A stretch of 25,867 bases of DNA from an uncultured Collinsella sp. (GCA_902495945.1 CABUZD010000010.1:1-25867), one strand, 5' to 3'; positions 1 through 7,505 are shown, counted from the stretch's first letter. Numbers and translations: made by a program. Notes: generated from the sequence alone by a model not told the origin.

Positions 1-107
1 ATGGGGTAACTCCCCAGCGCATTCCGCAGGACGAAAGAACCCCCGCCGCACGAAGTGCGCAGCGGGGGTTCTTTCATGTCCGAGGACGCGCTGGGAAGTT
101 ACCCCAT
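1..107. repeat. Family A nested hairpin element, copy 1 (3' of the aquaporin gene)
   Basis: Outer arms 1-20 and 88-107 are inverted copies with one mismatch. Inside is a second stem, GAAAGAACCCCCGC against GCGGGGGTTCTTTC, capped by CGCAC-GAA-GTGCG. The core (CCGCAGGACG on the left, GTCCGAGGACG on the right) is shared with 2913-3039, while the outer arms are unrelated between the two copies. The inner stem has A-rich and T-rich flanks, so it could end transcription in either direction, and it lies about 30 bp past the aquaporin stop codon. The left end touches the window edge and may extend further. I infer a bidirectional terminator or mobile structured repeat; the structure itself is directly visible. 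Confidence 0.85.
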
Positions 108-137
108 GCGGCCAGCGGACAACTATGTAGCCTTGGA

Positions 138-869
138 CTAGAACATGCCCAAGAAACCATGCACAAACAGCGCGGCCAGAGCGGCACCGACAAACGGAGC
201 GATGCCAGGAACAAGCAGGCCATACTTCCAGTTGTTGTCGGCCTTGTTCTTGATCGGCAGCACCTGATAGGCCATGCGAGGACCAAGGTCACGAGCCTGG
301 TTCATGGCGAAGCCGGTGATGCCGCCCATGCCCATGCCAACGGCCCAAACGATCAGACCGACGCAGATGGCGAGCATCAAAACGTTCTCGCCGGCGCGGC
401 TAGCGGCAGCAAGGATGGCGCTGATGAACACAAAGGTGCAGATGGCCTCGCAGAAGAAGTTGCGAGCATAGTTCGTGCCCTCGGTAGTAGGGTTGGTCGA
501 GAAGATGTTGCGCTGGGCAATAGGGTCGACGACGCCCTCGGAAGCCTTGAACTCATCGGCATACATAAGCCAAGCGATTACGGCGCCCACAAAGCCGCCG
601 AGCATATCGGCAATCATGAAGGGGATGCAGCTGCTCCACGGCACCAGGCCGACGATGCACTGGGCAAGCACCATGGCGGGGTTCATGCACACGGCGCCGC
701 CAAAGACAAACAGGCAGACCGAGATGCCAAAAGACCAGGTGGTGATGGCAAACATGTGGCCGGAGCCCTGATACTTGGTGCCCTTGAGCACGGTATCGCA
801 GTGCACGCCCACGCCAAAGATGATCATGAGGGCCGTTGCGCCGAATTCGCAGAGGAGTTTGGTAAGCAT
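138..869 (-). CDS. MIP/aquaporin family channel, probable LarD-type lactic acid or glycerol facilitator
   Basis: A 243-residue, highly hydrophobic protein of the aquaporin/GlpF family with about six membrane helices. The first signature loop is intact (MNPAM, N63-P64-A65). The second reads GFAMNQARDLGPR (N190-Q191-A192-R193), so the family proline is replaced by glutamine while the pore asparagine, arginine and following aspartate remain. The ATG at 869 is preceded by an AAGG ribosome-binding site, and the gene begins 49 bp after larA on the same strand, implying an operon. In Lactobacillus plantarum the lactate racemase operon carries LarD, an aquaglyceroporin that passes lactic acid; the pairing here suggests the same job. 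Glycerol or water transport cannot be excluded from sequence. The NQA change could alter selectivity. Confidence 0.88.
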   Translation of the reverse strand: MLTKLLCEFGATALMIIFGVGVHCDTVLKGTKYQGSGHMFAITTWSFGISVCLFVFGGAVCMNPAMVLAQCIVGLVPWSSCIPFMIADMLGGFVGAVIAWLMYADEFKASEGVVDPIAQRNIFSTNPTTEGTNYARNFFCEAICTFVFISAILAAASRAGENVLMLAICVGLIVWAVGMGMGGITGFAMNQARDLGPRMAYQVLPIKNKADNNWKYGLLVPGIAPFVGAALAALFVHGFLGMF

Positions 870-918
870 AAAACCTTATCTTTCTTGTCGGTTATAAACG
901 ATTCGTTTGGGCCGCACA

Positions 919-2196
919 CTAGTGCTGAGCGACGACAACGCCCAGGCCATCGGGAATGACGGCCACCTTGGCATCGGCACCCTTCATCTCAAAGGCGAGC
1001 TTGAGCGCCTCATCGAGGGTGTTAACCGGCGTCATGTGCATATCCTTGATCATCTGGTGATCGCACAGGTCGGTAACCATGATCACAGGGTGATGTGCCA
1101 GGATGCGGGCAAAGATCTGGCTCGTCCACTGGTCGGGCAGGGTCTCGTCCTTAGGACGGTCGATGCAGGCGCGCTCAAACTCTGCCGGATCATTGTCGGC
1201 GATGTTGTGATAGAAGCCCTCGCCACCGTGACCGTCGGCACAACCGGCGACGTCGATGATCACGCCGCCCTCGGGAAGCGTGGCCTCGGCAGCGCACATG
1301 CCCTTCACGGCCTGGTAGATGTTCTGGTCGAGCGGGTAGCCGCCGTTGGTGGTGATGGCAATCTCGCACTCAACGGGCTCAACGCCGGCAAGGCTCTTCA
1401 CGAACTCGCAGCCAGCCTCGTGTGCCTTGTGGATGTCGCCGGCAAAGGAGCCGATGACCTCGTGCTTGCCGTTGAGCACCACGTTAAGCACAAAGGCAAG
1501 GTGAGCCATCTCGGCAGCGGCAAACATGTCCTCGCTCACGTGGTTGTGGCACAGGTTGCCGGCACGCGAGTGGGAATCATTCACAAACTGACCGTTGTGG
1601 TTGTACATGATGGTCTTGTAGCTGGCGATGCCAGGCAGGACGGACTTGCGGCTACCAGAGAAACCGGCAAAGAAGTGCGGCTCAATAAAGCCCTCGGCAA
1701 GCAGCAGATCGCAATCGGCAGCAATCTTGTTGATGATGCACTCGCCACCGGAAGGCAGGGTACCGATTTTTTTCATCATGCTGTCGTCAGTCGCGACGTG
1801 CATAACGATTTCCTCGTTAGCAACGATCTCCTCGCCATACTTATTGACGAGTTCCTCGTGCGTCGACGGACGATGCATACCCGTAGCAACCAGAATGCGA
1901 ACGCGCGCCTCAGGCGCAGCGGAGTGGATGTGATGCAGCAGAATAGGCATCGTCACACGCGAGGGAACGGGACGCGTATGATCGGAGCTAATGATGACAA
2001 TATCCTTCTTGCCAGCGCAAAGCTCCTCGAGCGTAGGCGAGCCATAAGGGTTGGCAAGCGACTCCTCCACCAGCTCTTCCTGCGATTTTGTAGTCTTAAA
2101 CTCGTTTTGATGACCTTCCATCACACCCGCGAAGTTCTTATCCTCGAGCTCCAGATGCAACGTCTTGTGGTCAAACGGCAGTTCACATTCAAACAA
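919..2196 (-). CDS. larA: Nickel-pincer-dependent lactate racemase LarA
   Basis: A 425-residue LarA-family protein, expected to interconvert L- and D-lactate in the cytoplasm using the nickel-pincer (NPN) cofactor. Known LarA functional residues fall at the same numbers as in the Lactobacillus plantarum enzyme: D72 and R75 in SDHTRPVP, H108 in ATGMHRP, H174 and cofactor-binding K184 in PHFFAGFSGSRK, H200 in MYNHN, and Y294, Q295 and K298 in NIYQAVKG. The start is TTG at 2196: an in-frame TGA lies at 2218-2220, no other start codon intervenes, and AGGAAGAGG lies about 10 bp upstream. It is followed by the channel gene. The cofactor genes larB, larC and larE are not in the window and must lie elsewhere if the enzyme is active. 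LarA homologues can act on other 2-hydroxy acids, so lactate is the likely but not proven substrate. Confidence 0.9.
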   Translation of the reverse strand: MFECELPFDHKTLHLELEDKNFAGVMEGHQNEFKTTKSQEELVEESLANPYGSPTLEELCAGKKDIVIISSDHTRPVPSRVTMPILLHHIHSAAPEARVRILVATGMHRPSTHEELVNKYGEEIVANEEIVMHVATDDSMMKKIGTLPSGGECIINKIAADCDLLLAEGFIEPHFFAGFSGSRKSVLPGIASYKTIMYNHNGQFVNDSHSRAGNLCHNHVSEDMFAAAEMAHLAFVLNVVLNGKHEVIGSFAGDIHKAHEAGCEFVKSLAGVEPVECEIAITTNGGYPLDQNIYQAVKGMCAAEATLPEGGVIIDVAGCADGHGGEGFYHNIADNDPAEFERACIDRPKDETLPDQWTSQIFARILAHHPVIMVTDLCDHQMIKDMHMTPVNTLDEALKLAFEMKGADAKVAVIPDGLGVVVAQH

Positions 2197-2315
2197 TGAC
2201 GAGCGCCCTCTTCCTTTTCAACTGACACACTAGATAAACCGTTGGAAGGATACGCCGCTCACCGAAAAACACCACCGTCCACCGACTCATTAACACAACG
2301 TTCATATTTGACCCA

Positions 2316-2353
2316 CAACAAAACGGCCACGACCCCAAACGGGACCGCGGCCG
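2316..2353 (-). terminator. Intrinsic terminator or attenuator in the larA upstream region
   Basis: Read on the minus strand, CGGCCGCGGTCCC (2353-2341) pairs along all 13 positions, including three G-U wobbles, with GGGGTCGTGGCCG (2336-2324) across a GTTT loop. It is followed at once by TTTTGTTG (2323-2316), the layout of an intrinsic terminator. It points toward larA and ends about 120 bp before its start codon, but no gene lies directly upstream. It therefore either attenuates a long larA leader or ends a small upstream RNA. Confidence 0.6.
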
Positions 2354-2377
2354 CCTGTCAAAGACACTATAGACAGG
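2354..2377 (-). promoter_or_regulatory. Weak -10-like TATAGT inside an inverted repeat upstream of larA
   Basis: A minus-strand TATAGT (2371-2366) sits between inverted hexamers CCTGTC (2354-2359) and GACAGG (2372-2377). No good -35 hexamer is present at the usual distance, so if this is a promoter it would need an activator. The hairpin at 2324-2353 begins almost where transcription would start, which argues against this being the promoter of an attenuated leader. The call is tentative. Confidence 0.25.
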
Positions 2378-2430
2378 ATGATTTACGCAACGCCGAGGCA
2401 AACATCTACCCCGAGACGTTCGCACGTAAG

Positions 2431-2469
2431 CCATTTTGCATAAATGCGTTAATTAATTGCATAAAATGG
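2431..2469. promoter_or_regulatory. Palindromic candidate operator upstream of larA
   Basis: Arms CCATTTT (2431-2437) and AAAATGG (2463-2469) face each other around an AT-rich centre that contains the palindrome TTAATTAA (2449-2456). The word TTGCATAAA also occurs twice as a direct repeat (2437-2445 and 2458-2466), and GCAT-AA-ATGC (2438-2447) forms a small palindrome. Such dense symmetry in a non-coding stretch upstream of larA suggests a regulator-binding site. No regulator gene is adjacent, and which protein binds is unknown. Confidence 0.4.
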
Positions 2470-2912
2470 CGCATGGATTTCTAGCCGTAACAGGGTAGTA
2501 CCCTCCGGAGCGTGCATTTTTGCGAGTATTCAGCATCGCGGGATAAGATTTTGGTGTCAAAAGTCTTTCAAAAGGTAGATAGTCCTCATGACTCGTCCCA
2601 TCTGGATAGAATGCGGCGAGAAACCAGCCATATATGATCGTCGCCAAAGCCCAATCGTCGTGCAAAAGCATCAACAGGAGCCGCGAACGTCACCCACAGC
2701 CTTATGCATCAGTCTTTGGCTGCTGAAAACTCCGTTTTTTGCACGTCGCCCCAAGCACCACCCTCACCCAGCGGCTGATCCGCCGAAAACCGAGGACGAA
2801 AAGACCCGATGGGTTTCCCTCTGAATGCATTCCGCAGCACGAAGCCCTTTCCAAACGCGCGAAGCGCGCCATTATTCCCCCAGCAGTAATCCACTGAAGA
2901 CCGGACATCGCA
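2470..2912. other. Non-coding region between the ppc 3' element and the larA leader, with decayed family A remnants
   Basis: I see no convincing gene here; the short reading frames lack ribosome-binding sites and family features. Two further palindromes occur close to the larA side: AGGGTA-G-TACCCT (2492-2504) and CTCCGGAG (2503-2510). Further along, ACCGAGGACG near 2783-2794 resembles the right end of family A, and GCATTCCGCAGCACG near 2824-2838, followed by CGCGCGAAGCGCGC (about 2855-2868), resembles its left half and apical loop. These look like degraded partial copies next to the intact copy at 2913-3039. Confidence 0.5.
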
Positions 2913-3039
2913 GGGCCCGCCATTAGTTTACTTTTAGGCACACTCCGCAGGACGCAAGAAGCCCTCGCCGCACGAAGTGCGCAGCGAGGGCTTCTTGCAT
3001 GTCCGAGGACGCGCCTAAAAGTAAACTAATGGCGGGCCC
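2913..3039. repeat. Family A nested hairpin element, copy 2 (3' of ppc)
   Basis: Perfect 27-bp outer arms, 2913-2939 (starting GGGCCCGCCATTAG) and 3013-3039, enclose a core closely matching 1-107. The inner stem is GCAAGAAGCCCTCGC against GCGAGGGCTTCTTGC, with the identical apical CGCAC-GAA-GTGCG. Relative to copy 1, three stem pairs changed on both strands (A-T to C-G, C-G to G-C, C-G to T-A), so pairing is preserved while sequence drifts. It lies about 20 bp past the ppc stop codon and probably serves as its terminator. The outer arms have no counterpart in copy 1. Confidence 0.88.
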
Positions 3040-3060
3040 GGACGACTACAGGGCTATCGA

Positions 3061-5886
3061 TTACCCCGTGTTCTGCAGTCCTGCCGAGACGCCGGTCACA
3101 GTCGAAAGAATCAGGCTCATGTACTCGGCCTTCTTCTCCTCGGCCATCTCGTCCTGGTTCATACGCACCTCGCGAAGGGCGCGGACCTGGGCGATGGACA
3201 GGGCGTCGACGTAGGGGTTGCGCACGCGGACAGCGCAACCGAGCACGCGGCGGCGCTGCAGCGGCCACTCGTCACCGACGATGGCAAGAACCCACTTACG
3301 CGTGAGCTGCATCTCGGTAAAGACCTTCTCGGACAGATCCTGGCGATCGCCCAGGTGCAGATACATCTTGGCGATGCGCTGATCGGTCTTGGCGATCGAC
3401 ATCTCAATATTGTCGATAAAGGTGCGGAAGAACGGCCACTCCTGGTAGGCAGCCTTGAGCTGGTCAAGATCGCCAAGCTGCTCGCAGGCGGTGCCCAGGC
3501 CGTACCAAGCGGCAAGGTTAATGCGCGCCTGGCTCCAGCTGAAGATCCACGGAATGGTACGCAGGTCGTCGAGCGACTTGGCACCCAAGCCGCGCTTGGC
3601 GGGACGCGAGCCGATCGGCAGCAGACCGACCTCGGTCAGCGGCGTCACGGTCGAGAACCACGGTGTAAAGTCCTCGGTGTTCAGCAGGTCCAGATAGCGC
3701 TCGTGGCTTGCGGTGTTGAGCTTCTCGGCCATATCCCAGAACTTCTGCGTGGTCTCGGTGTTGGTCTTCTCGACACTCGGGGCCGACTGCAAAAGCGTTG
3801 CGGCGGCAACGGACTCAACATGGCGCTGAGCCAGCGTGCGGTTGCCGTAACGGGCAAAGATGACCTCGCCCTGCTCGGTGAGCTTAAAGAAGCAGTTGAC
3901 CGAACCCTTGGGCTGCGCCAGCACGGCCTTGTTGGCCGGGCCGCCGCCACGGCCCACGGCACCGCCGCGACCGTGCATGAGCACCAAGTCTATATCGTTC
4001 TTCTCGGCCCACTTGGCAATGCGCTCCTGCGCGGAGTGCAGCGCGAGCATGGCCGTGGTAGGACCGGCATCCTTGGAGGAGTCGGAATAGCCCAGCATGA
4101 CCTCCATGCGGCGGTTGGTCTGGGCAAGGCGCTTCTGCACCACGGGCAGCGTAAGCATCTGGTCGAGCACGTCGACGCAGCCCTCGAGGTCCTCGAGCTG
4201 CTCGAACAGCGGGATCACGTCGAGCTCAGGGACATCCTCCTCGTGTGCAAAGGACAGGTGGGCAAGCTCAAAGACGTCGGCCACATGCTGGGCGCTCTTG
4301 GTGAACGAGATGATGTAGCGGTGAGCCATCTTCTTGCCGTAGCGCTTTTGGATGGAGCCGATAGCACGGAAGGTATCGATGACCTCGCGCGTCATGGGCT
4401 GCAGGTCGCCATGGATACCGTTCTCGTGGATATCCTTGAGGGCGCGGGCGTGCACCACGGAGTGCTGACGGAACTCCATCTCGACCATGTGGAAGCCGAA
4501 GGACTCGACCTGCCAGATGATGGTCTGGACCGGGCCGTAGGCAGCACGGACGGCACCGCAGGCGGCCAGCGAGCGCTGGACGACGCGCAGGTCCTCCAGG
4601 AACTCATCGGCGCTGTGGTACATGGTGTCGGTGATACGGCGCACAGTGGCGTTCAGACGGTCAGCCATGACGAGCATGACGGCGCGATGCGGCTCGTGCT
4701 CGGAGATCAGCTCGGCACGGGCCGTGTACTGGGTGCTCATCTCGACCTGATGGTTCCACAGGTTGATGAGCTCGGCCGACGGCTTGCTGTAGGTAGCCTC
4801 GAGCGTGAGGTTGCGGCCGATGCGGCGGCACTTGTCCTCGAGCTTGAGCACCATGTGGGTGAAGTACTTGGCGGCGACCTCACGGCTCACCTTGGCGGTG
4901 ACGTTGGGGTTACCGTCGCGGTCGGAACCGATCCAGCTGCCGGGATGGAAGAACGCCGGGCACAGCGGCGGCACGGTACCGGCCTTGTCGCCCAGCACCC
5001 AATCGTCAAAACGACGGTAGATAACGGGGATGACGTCGAACAGCGTGTTATCGAAGATGTCGATGATGGTATCGGCTTCCTCGACCGGCGTGGGCTTCTT
5101 GAGCGCGATGGGGCTCGTACGCACCAGGGCGTCGATCTCCTGCAGCATATGGCGCTCGTTCTCCACCAGGTCGGAGCCGCCCAGACGCGGACGCTCCTCC
5201 AGCAGGTTGGAGATACGGCGAATCTTGCCCTCGACGGCCTTACGACGGGCCTCGGTGGGGTGTGCGGTAAAGACGGGATGGAACTCAAGCTTGCCGAGCA
5301 GCTCGTTGGCGCCCTCGACGCCCAGCTCATTCACCAGCTGGTGATAGGCGACGGTGAGCTCGTTGGCGGGATCGACCTCGGTATCGGTCGACGCACCGGC
5401 CTCGCGCTCGCGCAGCTGCGCCACACGGTAGTTCTCCTCCGACAGGTTTGCCAGGTGGAAGAAGCTCGTAAAGGCGCGGACGATAACCTGCTGCTTATCG
5501 AGCGGCAGGCTGTCGATCAGATCGACGACTTCACGAAATGCCACGGCGGTGGACTCGTCGGCGGTGGGCACGCCCTGCTCGTCGACGGCCTCGTCAGCGG
5601 CACGGCTACCGGGGTTGCCGGCATTGGCCACGATTTCGGCCGACAGAATCTTGTCGAACAGGTCCGCGATCTCAGGATCATACTCGCTAAGCACACGGCG
5701 CTCCAGGCGCAGGAACAGCGCCAGATTGTCGCGCAGCTCCTCGGGGATCTCGATCTCGGCGAGACGCTCCCTGGACTCGGCATTCGAGCCGATTCGGTTA
5801 ACGAGGCGGTTGACCACGGCAGCGACGCGCGCCGCGGCTTCGGGTACAGACTGGTTGCTTAGGTTCTCAGCCACGTTTCCTCCCAT
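3061..5886 (-). CDS. ppc: Phosphoenolpyruvate carboxylase
   Basis: A 941-residue PEP carboxylase, within the usual bacterial range, which carboxylates PEP to oxaloacetate in the cytoplasm and so feeds the reductive TCA branch and amino-acid synthesis. Hallmarks are present in order: the catalytic-histidine motif VFTAHPTEARR (H209), SDRDGNPNVT (321-330), GYSDSSKDAG (599-608), the glycine-rich active-site loop HGRGGAVGRGGGP (638-650) and the conserved C-terminal QNTG. The ATG at 5886 has AAGGAGG only one base upstream. A GTG four codons in (5874-5872) has GGAGG at four bases and could be the true start, giving 937 residues. The gene is monocistronic: it has its own -10 box upstream and a family A hairpin downstream. 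Confidence 0.97.
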   Translation of the reverse strand: MGGNVAENLSNQSVPEAAARVAAVVNRLVNRIGSNAESRERLAEIEIPEELRDNLALFLRLERRVLSEYDPEIADLFDKILSAEIVANAGNPGSRAADEAVDEQGVPTADESTAVAFREVVDLIDSLPLDKQQVIVRAFTSFFHLANLSEENYRVAQLREREAGASTDTEVDPANELTVAYHQLVNELGVEGANELLGKLEFHPVFTAHPTEARRKAVEGKIRRISNLLEERPRLGGSDLVENERHMLQEIDALVRTSPIALKKPTPVEEADTIIDIFDNTLFDVIPVIYRRFDDWVLGDKAGTVPPLCPAFFHPGSWIGSDRDGNPNVTAKVSREVAAKYFTHMVLKLEDKCRRIGRNLTLEATYSKPSAELINLWNHQVEMSTQYTARAELISEHEPHRAVMLVMADRLNATVRRITDTMYHSADEFLEDLRVVQRSLAACGAVRAAYGPVQTIIWQVESFGFHMVEMEFRQHSVVHARALKDIHENGIHGDLQPMTREVIDTFRAIGSIQKRYGKKMAHRYIISFTKSAQHVADVFELAHLSFAHEEDVPELDVIPLFEQLEDLEGCVDVLDQMLTLPVVQKRLAQTNRRMEVMLGYSDSSKDAGPTTAMLALHSAQERIAKWAEKNDIDLVLMHGRGGAVGRGGGPANKAVLAQPKGSVNCFFKLTEQGEVIFARYGNRTLAQRHVESVAAATLLQSAPSVEKTNTETTQKFWDMAEKLNTASHERYLDLLNTEDFTPWFSTVTPLTEVGLLPIGSRPAKRGLGAKSLDDLRTIPWIFSWSQARINLAAWYGLGTACEQLGDLDQLKAAYQEWPFFRTFIDNIEMSIAKTDQRIAKMYLHLGDRQDLSEKVFTEMQLTRKWVLAIVGDEWPLQRRRVLGCAVRVRNPYVDALSIAQVRALREVRMNQDEMAEEKKAEYMSLILSTVTGVSAGLQNTG

Positions 5887-5918
5887 TCCTCCTTCTATGC
5901 ACGTAACATGCGGTATTC

Positions 5919-5981
5919 ATTATAGGCGCTTGAGAAATACTTTCGACACTGATTGCGCTTTACCACACAAAAGTATTTTCT
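5919..5981 (-). promoter_or_regulatory. ppc promoter with a pair of inverted AGAAATACTTT-like boxes
   Basis: A consensus TATAAT lies at 5924-5919 on the minus strand, about 33 bp before the ppc start. The -35 hexamer at the right distance (GTCGAA or TGTCGA) is weak. AGAAATACTTT (5933-5943) and AAAAGTATTTTCT (5969-5981) are inverted copies flanking the -35 area, about three helical turns apart centre to centre. This arrangement fits a dimeric regulator of ppc, which is an inference. Confidence 0.55.
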
Positions 5982-6038
5982 GCATTGCAAGGGTTTTTGC
6001 TCTAAATGGTCGTATTTCTCGGTGGACGGCATACACAA

Positions 6039-6074
6039 ACGGGGGCATTCCGCATAAATGCGAAACACCCCCGT
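6039..6074 (-). terminator. hisS intrinsic terminator
   Basis: ACGGGGG (6039-6045) and CCCCCGT (6068-6074) form a stem whose interior adds a second small stem around CGCATTTATGCG. On the minus strand the stem is followed by TTGTGT. It lies about 60 bp past the hisS stop codon. Confidence 0.75.
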
Positions 6075-6131
6075 AACAATCGCTCGGCGCAAGCGGGACG
6101 TGTTAGCGGGTCCGCAGCTCAAAAAGATGCG

Positions 6132-7445
6132 CTACAGGCGCTCGCGAACCGCCTCGACGACGTTGGCCAGATCGGCAAGGACCTCTTCATGGCTCTCCAT
6201 GTCGCGCACCTTGACCTTGCCGGCGGCAAGCTCGTCGCCACCCAGGACCAAGATGAGCTTGGCGCCCACCTTATCGGCCTGCTTAAACTGGGCCTTGAGC
6301 GAACGGCCCTGATAGTCAGCCTCGGTCACGATACCTGCGGCGCGAAGCTGCTGCGTAATGGCAAAGACGTTCTGGCGCAGCTCCTTGCCGGCATTGGCGA
6401 CGTAGACGCACGGGACCTCCTCGGCACCCAGGTCGCTGCCAAAGGCCTGCAGAGCCAGCAGGGCACGCTCAAAACCGACGGCAAAGCCGACGCCCGCCGT
6501 GGGCTTGCCACCCTCGAGCTCGACCAGGCCGTCATAGCGGCCGCCGCCACCGATGGAGCCGACGCCGGCACCGGGAGCCTCGACCTCAAAGACGGTACGG
6601 GTGTAGTAGTCCAGACCACGCACCAGGGTGGGATCCTCGACATACTCGATACCGGCGGCATCCAGATAGCGCTTGACCTGCTCGTAGTGCTCGCGGCACT
6701 CGTCGCACAGGTTGTCACCCATCAGCGGAGCCTCGGCCATGATCTCGCGGCAGTGGTCGTTCTTGCAGTCGAAGGCACGCAGCGGGTTGAGCTCGGCGCG
6801 CTCGCGGCACTCGTCGCACATCTCGTCGGCGTGATCGAGGATGAACTGCTTAACCTGCTCGCGGTAAGCCGGACGGCACTGGGCATCACCCATCGAGTTG
6901 ATGAGCAAACGGAGCTTGGACAGATCGAAGCCCAGACGCTTGTAGAACTCCATGAGCATGATGATGCACTCGGCGTCTGCCGCCGGATCGGGAGCGCCGA
7001 GCCACTCGATGCCCACCTGGTGGAACTGGCGCAGGCGGCCCTTCTGGGGACGCTCGCCGCGGAACATGGCCTCGGCGTAGTACGCCTTAAACGGCGTGGA
7101 GCCCTGGGGCACCAGGTTGTTCTCGACGACGGCGCGCACCACGCCGGCCGTGCCCTCGGGGCGAAGTGCCAGGCGCTGCTTGGGCTTGAGTTTGGTGTCG
7201 GTGCCCTCGGTAAAGACGCGCTCCAGGTTGGCACCGCTGAACACGCGGAACATTTCCTTGCGCACGACGTCGGTCGACTGGCCGATGCCGTGGACAAACA
7301 CATCTACCTGCTCGATCGCGGGCGTCTCGATGGGTTTAAAACCAAACGGCTCGAACACGCCGGCCGCAATCTGCTGCATCTTTTGCCAGGCGCGCATCTC
7401 GGCGCCGATAAGGTCGCGGGTTCCCTCCGCCTTCTGTGCCTGCAT
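6132..7445 (-). CDS. hisS: Histidyl-tRNA synthetase
   Basis: A class II synthetase of about 437 residues that charges tRNA-His in the cytoplasm. Visible hallmarks: motif 2 FRGERPQKGRLRQFHQ (128-143), the histidine-specific HisA blocks RGLDYYTRT (276-284) and GGGGRYDGL (299-307), motif 3 GVGFAVGFERALL (318-330), then the anticodon-binding domain. The region at 210-250 contains cysteine pairs (CDEC twice, DCKNDHC) typical of one HisRS subgroup. I chose ATG at 7445, which has AAAGGTG seven bases upstream; a TTG two codons earlier is in frame but lies nearer the ribosome site. A -10 box is upstream and an intrinsic terminator downstream, so it looks monocistronic. The aspS partner frequently found beside hisS is absent. 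Confidence 0.97.
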   Translation of the reverse strand: MQAQKAEGTRDLIGAEMRAWQKMQQIAAGVFEPFGFKPIETPAIEQVDVFVHGIGQSTDVVRKEMFRVFSGANLERVFTEGTDTKLKPKQRLALRPEGTAGVVRAVVENNLVPQGSTPFKAYYAEAMFRGERPQKGRLRQFHQVGIEWLGAPDPAADAECIIMLMEFYKRLGFDLSKLRLLINSMGDAQCRPAYREQVKQFILDHADEMCDECRERAELNPLRAFDCKNDHCREIMAEAPLMGDNLCDECREHYEQVKRYLDAAGIEYVEDPTLVRGLDYYTRTVFEVEAPGAGVGSIGGGGRYDGLVELEGGKPTAGVGFAVGFERALLALQAFGSDLGAEEVPCVYVANAGKELRQNVFAITQQLRAAGIVTEADYQGRSLKAQFKQADKVGAKLILVLGGDELAAGKVKVRDMESHEEVLADLANVVEAVRERL

Positions 7446-7487
7446 GGGCAAACACCTTTCTTTTGTATCGCGTCATAGGTAACGGTC

Positions 7488-7493
7488 ATTATA
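7488..7493 (-). promoter_or_regulatory. hisS -10 box
   Basis: A perfect TATAAT on the minus strand, 42 bp before the chosen hisS start. The position where a -35 box would lie is taken up by the GC-rich arm of the 7506-7575 hairpin, so no recognisable -35 exists. No T-box leader can fit in the short untranslated region. Confidence 0.5.
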
Positions 7494-7505
7494 CGGCACA
7501 AACGC

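Noticed and set aside
907..2199. 430-codon plus-strand frame opposite larA
   Set aside because: Shadow frame; larA shows every family residue on the minus strand.
2453..2941. Small minus-strand open frames (61-79 codons) between larA and ppc
   Set aside because: They overlap repeats and palindromes, lack ribosome-binding sites and resemble no family; treated as non-coding.
1..3039. Family A copies as a CRISPR array or insertion sequence ends
   Set aside because: The copies are far apart, with no regular spacers, no transposase and no target duplication; the outer arms differ between copies.
3355..5862. 835-codon open frame on the plus strand opposite ppc
   Set aside because: It is the mirror of a GC-rich gene with skewed third codon positions; the product is His/Leu/Gly-rich without any domain, while the minus strand encodes a complete PEP carboxylase.
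6006..7478. 490-codon plus-strand frame opposite hisS
   Set aside because: Shadow frame with no recognisable domain; hisS motifs are all on the minus strand.
7446..7500. T-box riboswitch in the hisS leader
   Set aside because: The leader between the -10 box and the start codon is about 40 bases, too short for a T-box.
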